From Lachnospiraceae bacterium AC2012 (lineage in GTDB: Bacteria > Bacillota > Clostridia > Lachnospirales > Lachnospiraceae), in the NCBI GenBank assembly GCA_000702525.1, contig JNIN01000001.1:1993501-2057500 (forward strand): a DNA stretch of 64,000 nt, read 5' to 3'. The notes under the pieces are model-generated. The model worked only from the letters and a program-made list of their open reading frames with translations, was not told the origin of the DNA and did no database searches. Below, one piece after another: positions 61,173-64,000 of the stretch. Position 1 is the stretch's first letter. The number at the start of each line of letters is the position of its first letter. The position numbers were made by a program, and so were the translations under genes.

Positions 61173-61631
61173 ATGAGTGAAATGATAAGATTTGCGAAAG
61201 TGGAAGATGCAGAAGCTTTAGCAAAATTGGAAATGGAAAATTTTGACGAACCATGGAGCGCTAAGAATTTTGTGGATTGCATTGGCAATGCGCAGGGGCG
61301 TGTGGTCGTTTTCGAAGATAGCGATGAGTCGCAGGGCTCAAAGGAACTTTTGGGTTGCGTAGCATTTTATTATGCAGCCGATGAGGGTGAGATTGATTCC
61401 GTTGTTGTGAAAAAGACGGCAAGGAAATGTGGAATTGGTGGAAAGATGTTAGCATTTCTCCATCAGGAAGTGGAAAACTTGGATGTACATTACATCTTCC
61501 TCGAAGTACGGGAATCCAATCTGCCTGCACAGAAATTATATGAAAAGATGGGATATGAGCAGGTTGGTAAACGACCGAAGTTCTACCAGAATCCGGTAGA
61601 AGATGCTTATATCTATAGAAGAGAACAGTAG
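61173..61631 (+). CDS. rimI: GNAT acetyltransferase, RimI-like
   Basis: A 152-residue GNAT enzyme. The acetyl-CoA loop is KKTARKCGIGGKMLAFL, followed by FLEVRESNLPAQKLYEKMGYEQVGKRPKFY, typical of RimI, which acetylates the ribosomal protein S18 N-terminus. rimI lies within tsa clusters in many Firmicutes. An insertion of charged residues (EDSDESQGSKEL) precedes beta-strand 4. The gene overlaps no neighbour; rnz begins 10 nt after it. Confidence 0.9.
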   Translation: MSEMIRFAKVEDAEALAKLEMENFDEPWSAKNFVDCIGNAQGRVVVFEDSDESQGSKELLGCVAFYYAADEGEIDSVVVKKTARKCGIGGKMLAFLHQEVENLDVHYIFLEVRESNLPAQKLYEKMGYEQVGKRPKFYQNPVEDAYIYRREQ

Positions 61632-61641
61632 GAGAAATAGG

Positions 61642-62553
61642 ATGCTGGATGTTTGTTTACTTGGAACGGCGGGTATGATGCCGCTTCCAAATAGATATCT
61701 GACGTCATGTATGACGAGATTTAACGGGTCGGACCTTCTGATTGATTGCGGTGAAGGTACACAGGTAGCAATGAAGAAGAAGGGGTGGAGCCCAAAACCG
61801 ATTGATACACTGTTGATTACGCATTTCCACGCGGATCATATCAGTGGTTTACCGGGATTGCTTCTCACCATGGGAAATGCGGAGAAGACAAGTCCGCTGT
61901 TGATTGTAGGACCAAAGGGTGTGGAACGTATTGTAAATGCCCTTCGTGTGGTGGCGCCGGAATTACCTTTTGATTTGGAATTTAAGGAATTGAGTGCGCA
62001 GGATGAATATTTTGAAGCACATGGGTATCATATCCACGCATTTAAAGCGCGCCATAATGTTCCTTGTTATGGTTATAGTATTGAGATTCCACGTGCTGGT
62101 AAGTTTGATGCGGAGGCGGCAAAGGCCGCTGGTATCCCATTAAAGTACTGGAATCTGTTACAAAAAGGGAATACAATAGAAGAAGATGGAGTGGTATACA
62201 CTCCGGAAATGGTAATGGGACCGGCGAGACGTGGAATCAAGATGACATATTGTACGGATAGCCGTCCGACAGAACATATTGTGGAAGCTGCCAAGGGCTC
62301 GGATTTATTTATCTGTGAAGGTATGTACGCCGAGAAGGAAAAACTGGCAAAGGCGAAGCAGTATCGTCATATGACATTTTATGAAGCTGCGGATATGGCA
62401 GCGCGCGCAGAGGTTCAGGAGATGTGGCTGACACACTTTAGCCCATCACTTGTGGGACCGGAACGATATATGAGGGATGTTAAGAAAATCTTCCCTGAGG
62501 CGCATCTTGGAAAAGATGGCAAAACAGTGGAACTTGATTTTCAGGAGGATTGA
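61642..62553 (+). CDS. rnz: Ribonuclease Z
   Basis: A 303-residue metallo-beta-lactamase-fold endonuclease that removes 3' trailers from tRNA precursors. The zinc motif H61-F-H-A-D-H66 is in LLITHFHADHISGLPG; further ligands are expected in FKARHNVPCYGY, YCTDSRPT and WLTHFSPSL. I start at the ATG at 61642, with AGGAG 7 nt upstream; the frame is open 13 codons further into rimI. Since the tRNA gene in this window does not encode CCA, an RNase Z is functionally needed. Confidence 0.94.
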   Translation: MLDVCLLGTAGMMPLPNRYLTSCMTRFNGSDLLIDCGEGTQVAMKKKGWSPKPIDTLLITHFHADHISGLPGLLLTMGNAEKTSPLLIVGPKGVERIVNALRVVAPELPFDLEFKELSAQDEYFEAHGYHIHAFKARHNVPCYGYSIEIPRAGKFDAEAAKAAGIPLKYWNLLQKGNTIEEDGVVYTPEMVMGPARRGIKMTYCTDSRPTEHIVEAAKGSDLFICEGMYAEKEKLAKAKQYRHMTFYEAADMAARAEVQEMWLTHFSPSLVGPERYMRDVKKIFPEAHLGKDGKTVELDFQED

Positions 62554-62555
62554 GT

Positions 62556-63140
62556 TTGAAGAAGGCAATTCGAGTAGCAATAGTAGCTGTTTTATGTGGA
62601 GCTATGATATTGGGATATTATTTCTATCTTGCAAAAAAGAGCGGTACAACTGTTTCTGAGCAGGATACAGAAATCACGGAATACGATGTGATTACAACGC
62701 GTGATTTCGTGCAGGATTATCCGAAGACTCCTCGTGAAACAGTGAAATGGTATAATCGCATAATTAAAGAATATTATGATGAGGAACATACGGACTCAGA
62801 AATTGCTGCATTGGCTGAAAAGCAGAGAATGCTCCTCGATGATGAGCTGCTTTCCTACAATGATGAGGCATCATTTCTCGAAAATCTGAAGGATGATGTG
62901 GCAGATCATGAAGCGAGAGATCAGGTGATTGTAACGGCGAAGGTATGTAGCAGTAATGATGTAGAATATCAAACTGTTCAGGGGGACGAGTGCGCCTATG
63001 TCACGAGTTATTATTTCTCTAGAGAGGGAAATGATTTCACTCAGACATTCCAGGAATATTGCCTGAGAAAAGATAGTGACGGGCAGTGGAAAATTTTGAC
63101 ATTCCGTCTAACTGAAGGAGATCCAGATGACTACAAATAA
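62556..63140 (+). CDS. Membrane-anchored protein of unknown function in the t6A cluster
   Basis: A 194-residue protein with a basic start, one membrane helix (about 5-25) and an extracytoplasmic alpha/beta domain. It begins at TTG 62556, with AGGAGG 7 nt upstream, just after the rnz stop; a TTG two codons earlier would overlap rnz. The domain has [20 protein letters not shown], then a late [19 protein letters not shown] that resembles NTF2-like folds. I do not recognise a named family. It overlaps the start of tsaD by 14 nt. Confidence 0.75.
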   Translation: MKKAIRVAIVAVLCGAMILGYYFYLAKKSGTTVSEQDTEITEYDVITTRDFVQDYPKTPRETVKWYNRIIKEYYDEEHTDSEIAALAEKQRMLLDDELLSYNDEASFLENLKDDVADHEARDQVIVTAKVCSSNDVEYQTVQGDECAYVTSYYFSREGNDFTQTFQEYCLRKDSDGQWKILTFRLTEGDPDDYK

Positions 63141-64000
63141 AGAAGTAAAGATTTTAGCAATTGAAAGCTCCTGTGATGAGACAGCAGCTGCAGTTGTAGT
63201 AAATGGTAGAGATGTACGCAGTAATGTAATCAGTACACAGATACCGGTACATACATTATATGGAGGCGTTGTACCTGAAATCGCTTCCAGAAAGCATGTA
63301 GAACGTGTAAATCAGGTAGTTCAAAAAGCATTAGACGACGCAGAGATGACCCTGGATGATATGGACGCCATTGGCGTTACATATGGTCCGGGGTTAGTTG
63401 GCGCTTTACTGGTGGGTGTATCTACAGCCAAGGCGATTGCCTATGCTGCGGATAAGCCGCTGGTTGGTGTACATCATATTGAAGGCCATATTAGCGCTAA
63501 TTATATTGAGAATCTTGATCTGGAACCGCCATTCTTATGTCTGGTTGTTTCCGGCGGTCACACACACCTTGTGCGTGTTATGGACTATGGAAAATATGAA
63601 ATCCTTGGACGTACCGTTGACGATGCAGCAGGAGAGGCTTTTGATAAGGTCGCTCGTGCCATTGGACTTGGTTATCCGGGCGGACCAAAGATTGAGAAGA
63701 AGGCCTTAGAAGGCAATCCGGATGCGATTCCATTTCCAAAGGCGAAAGTCAGTGGCAATGCTTATGACTTTAGTTTCAGTGGCTTAAAGTCCGCGGTATT
63801 GAATTATATCAATGGTGCGAAGATGAAGGGCGAGGAGATTAACGAGGCGGATATTGCGGCTTCCTTCCAGAAGGCGGTAGTGGACGCACTGGTGGATCAT
63901 GCGATGCATGCCCTGGATGAATATGGCGGAGATAAGATGGCAATCGCGGGTGGCGTAGCTTCGAATGGCGCGTTCCGCAAAGCGATGGAAGAGGCTTGCG
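63127..64000 (+). CDS. tsaD: tRNA N6-adenosine threonylcarbamoyltransferase TsaD (3' end outside window)
   Basis: The first 291 residues of TsaD, the catalytic subunit that transfers threonylcarbamoyl to A37 of ANN-decoding tRNAs. Nucleotide-binding [28 protein letters not shown], the metal-binding H117-x-x-x-H121 in [30 protein letters not shown] and [13 protein letters not shown] are all present. AGGAG lies 7 nt before the ATG. About 50 residues are missing at the window edge. It closes the tsaE-tsaB-rimI-rnz-x-tsaD run. Confidence 0.95.
   Translation, partial: MTTNKEVKILAIESSCDETAAAVVVNGRDVRSNVISTQIPVHTLYGGVVPEIASRKHVERVNQVVQKALDDAEMTLDDMDAIGVTYGPGLVGALLVGVSTAKAIAYAADKPLVGVHHIEGHISANYIENLDLEPPFLCLVVSGGHTHLVRVMDYGKYEILGRTVDDAAGEAFDKVARAIGLGYPGGPKIEKKALEGNPDAIPFPKAKVSGNAYDFSFSGLKSAVLNYINGAKMKGEEINEADIAASFQKAVVDALVDHAMHALDEYGGDKMAIAGGVASNGAFRKAMEEAC

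Overview
The window looks like chromosome from a gut-type Lachnospiraceae (Clostridia, Firmicutes). Support comes from moderate G+C, strong AGGAGG-type ribosome binding sites, TTGACA/TATAAT promoters, a LexA box of Firmicute type, and clostridial gene neighbourhoods: uvrC-hprK-...-murB-rapZ-whiA-HPr-like, ftsE-ftsX-S41 protease-prfB, and a type III glutamine synthetase. Most of it is ordinary housekeeping sequence. No phage, insertion sequence, CRISPR array or rRNA is visible. The one RNA gene I can assign is tRNA-Gln(CTG).

Layout. 1-5.2 kb: end of a GPH-type sugar symporter, an AraC regulator, an SOS-controlled Y-family polymerase with a small partner ORF, a cation efflux transporter and a small membrane protein. 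5.3-10.4 kb (minus strand): a DUF4956 and VTC-domain pair, a two-component system, and a PIN-PhoH ATPase. 10.5-16.1 kb: an M42 peptidase, a very large GGDEF/GGDEF/EAL/GGDEF protein and a histidine phosphatase. 16.2-22.5 kb: nadA-nadB-nadC and a three-gene ABC importer. 22.5-23.75 kb: a gene-free island packed with structured repeats. 23.75-37.4 kb: ftsH, uvrC, hprK, an M18 peptidase, murB, rapZ, whiA, a Crh-like HPr, a lipid kinase, fba and glutamine synthetase III. 37.8-46.3 kb: PBP1A, a YigZ-family protein, tRNA-Gln, an acyl-ACP thioesterase, an S1 protein, ridA, a YjfB-like protein, a thioredoxin-reductase-like protein and an SH3-NlpC/P60 hydrolase. 46.4-46.9 kb: a non-coding stretch with a cluster of DnaA boxes. 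46.9-64 kb: a PucR-type regulator, ftsEX, an S41 protease, prfB, an HTH-ACT protein, homoserine dehydrogenase, glpK, a SprA-related protein, tex, a riboflavin ECF component and the t6A cluster (tsaE, tsaB, rimI, rnz, tsaD; the last is cut by the window end).

The most unusual content is non-coding. A family of three elements of 220-235 nt lies at 19428-19647 (minus), 22497-22727 (plus) and 37498-37732 (plus). Each folds as a long two-part hairpin topped by two small hairpins. The long stem sequences differ almost completely between copies, yet stay complementary, while the junction motifs and an (A/T)TCCGT hexaloop are kept. A second family has two 154-bp copies (150/154 identical) at 22759-22912 and 23431-23584, with a similar shape. 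These two copies bracket a degenerate tandem array of CCTCCACCATG and TTTGGGCATATAGG units. I do not recognise either family. Compensatory change points to selection on a fold, either RNA or single-stranded DNA.

Other points: the HPr-like protein after whiA has Glu where the phosphorylatable His should be but keeps the HprK serine site, and hprK is in the same window. The VTC and DUF4956 genes overlap by 131 nt. DnaA boxes cluster far from any dnaA or dnaN gene.
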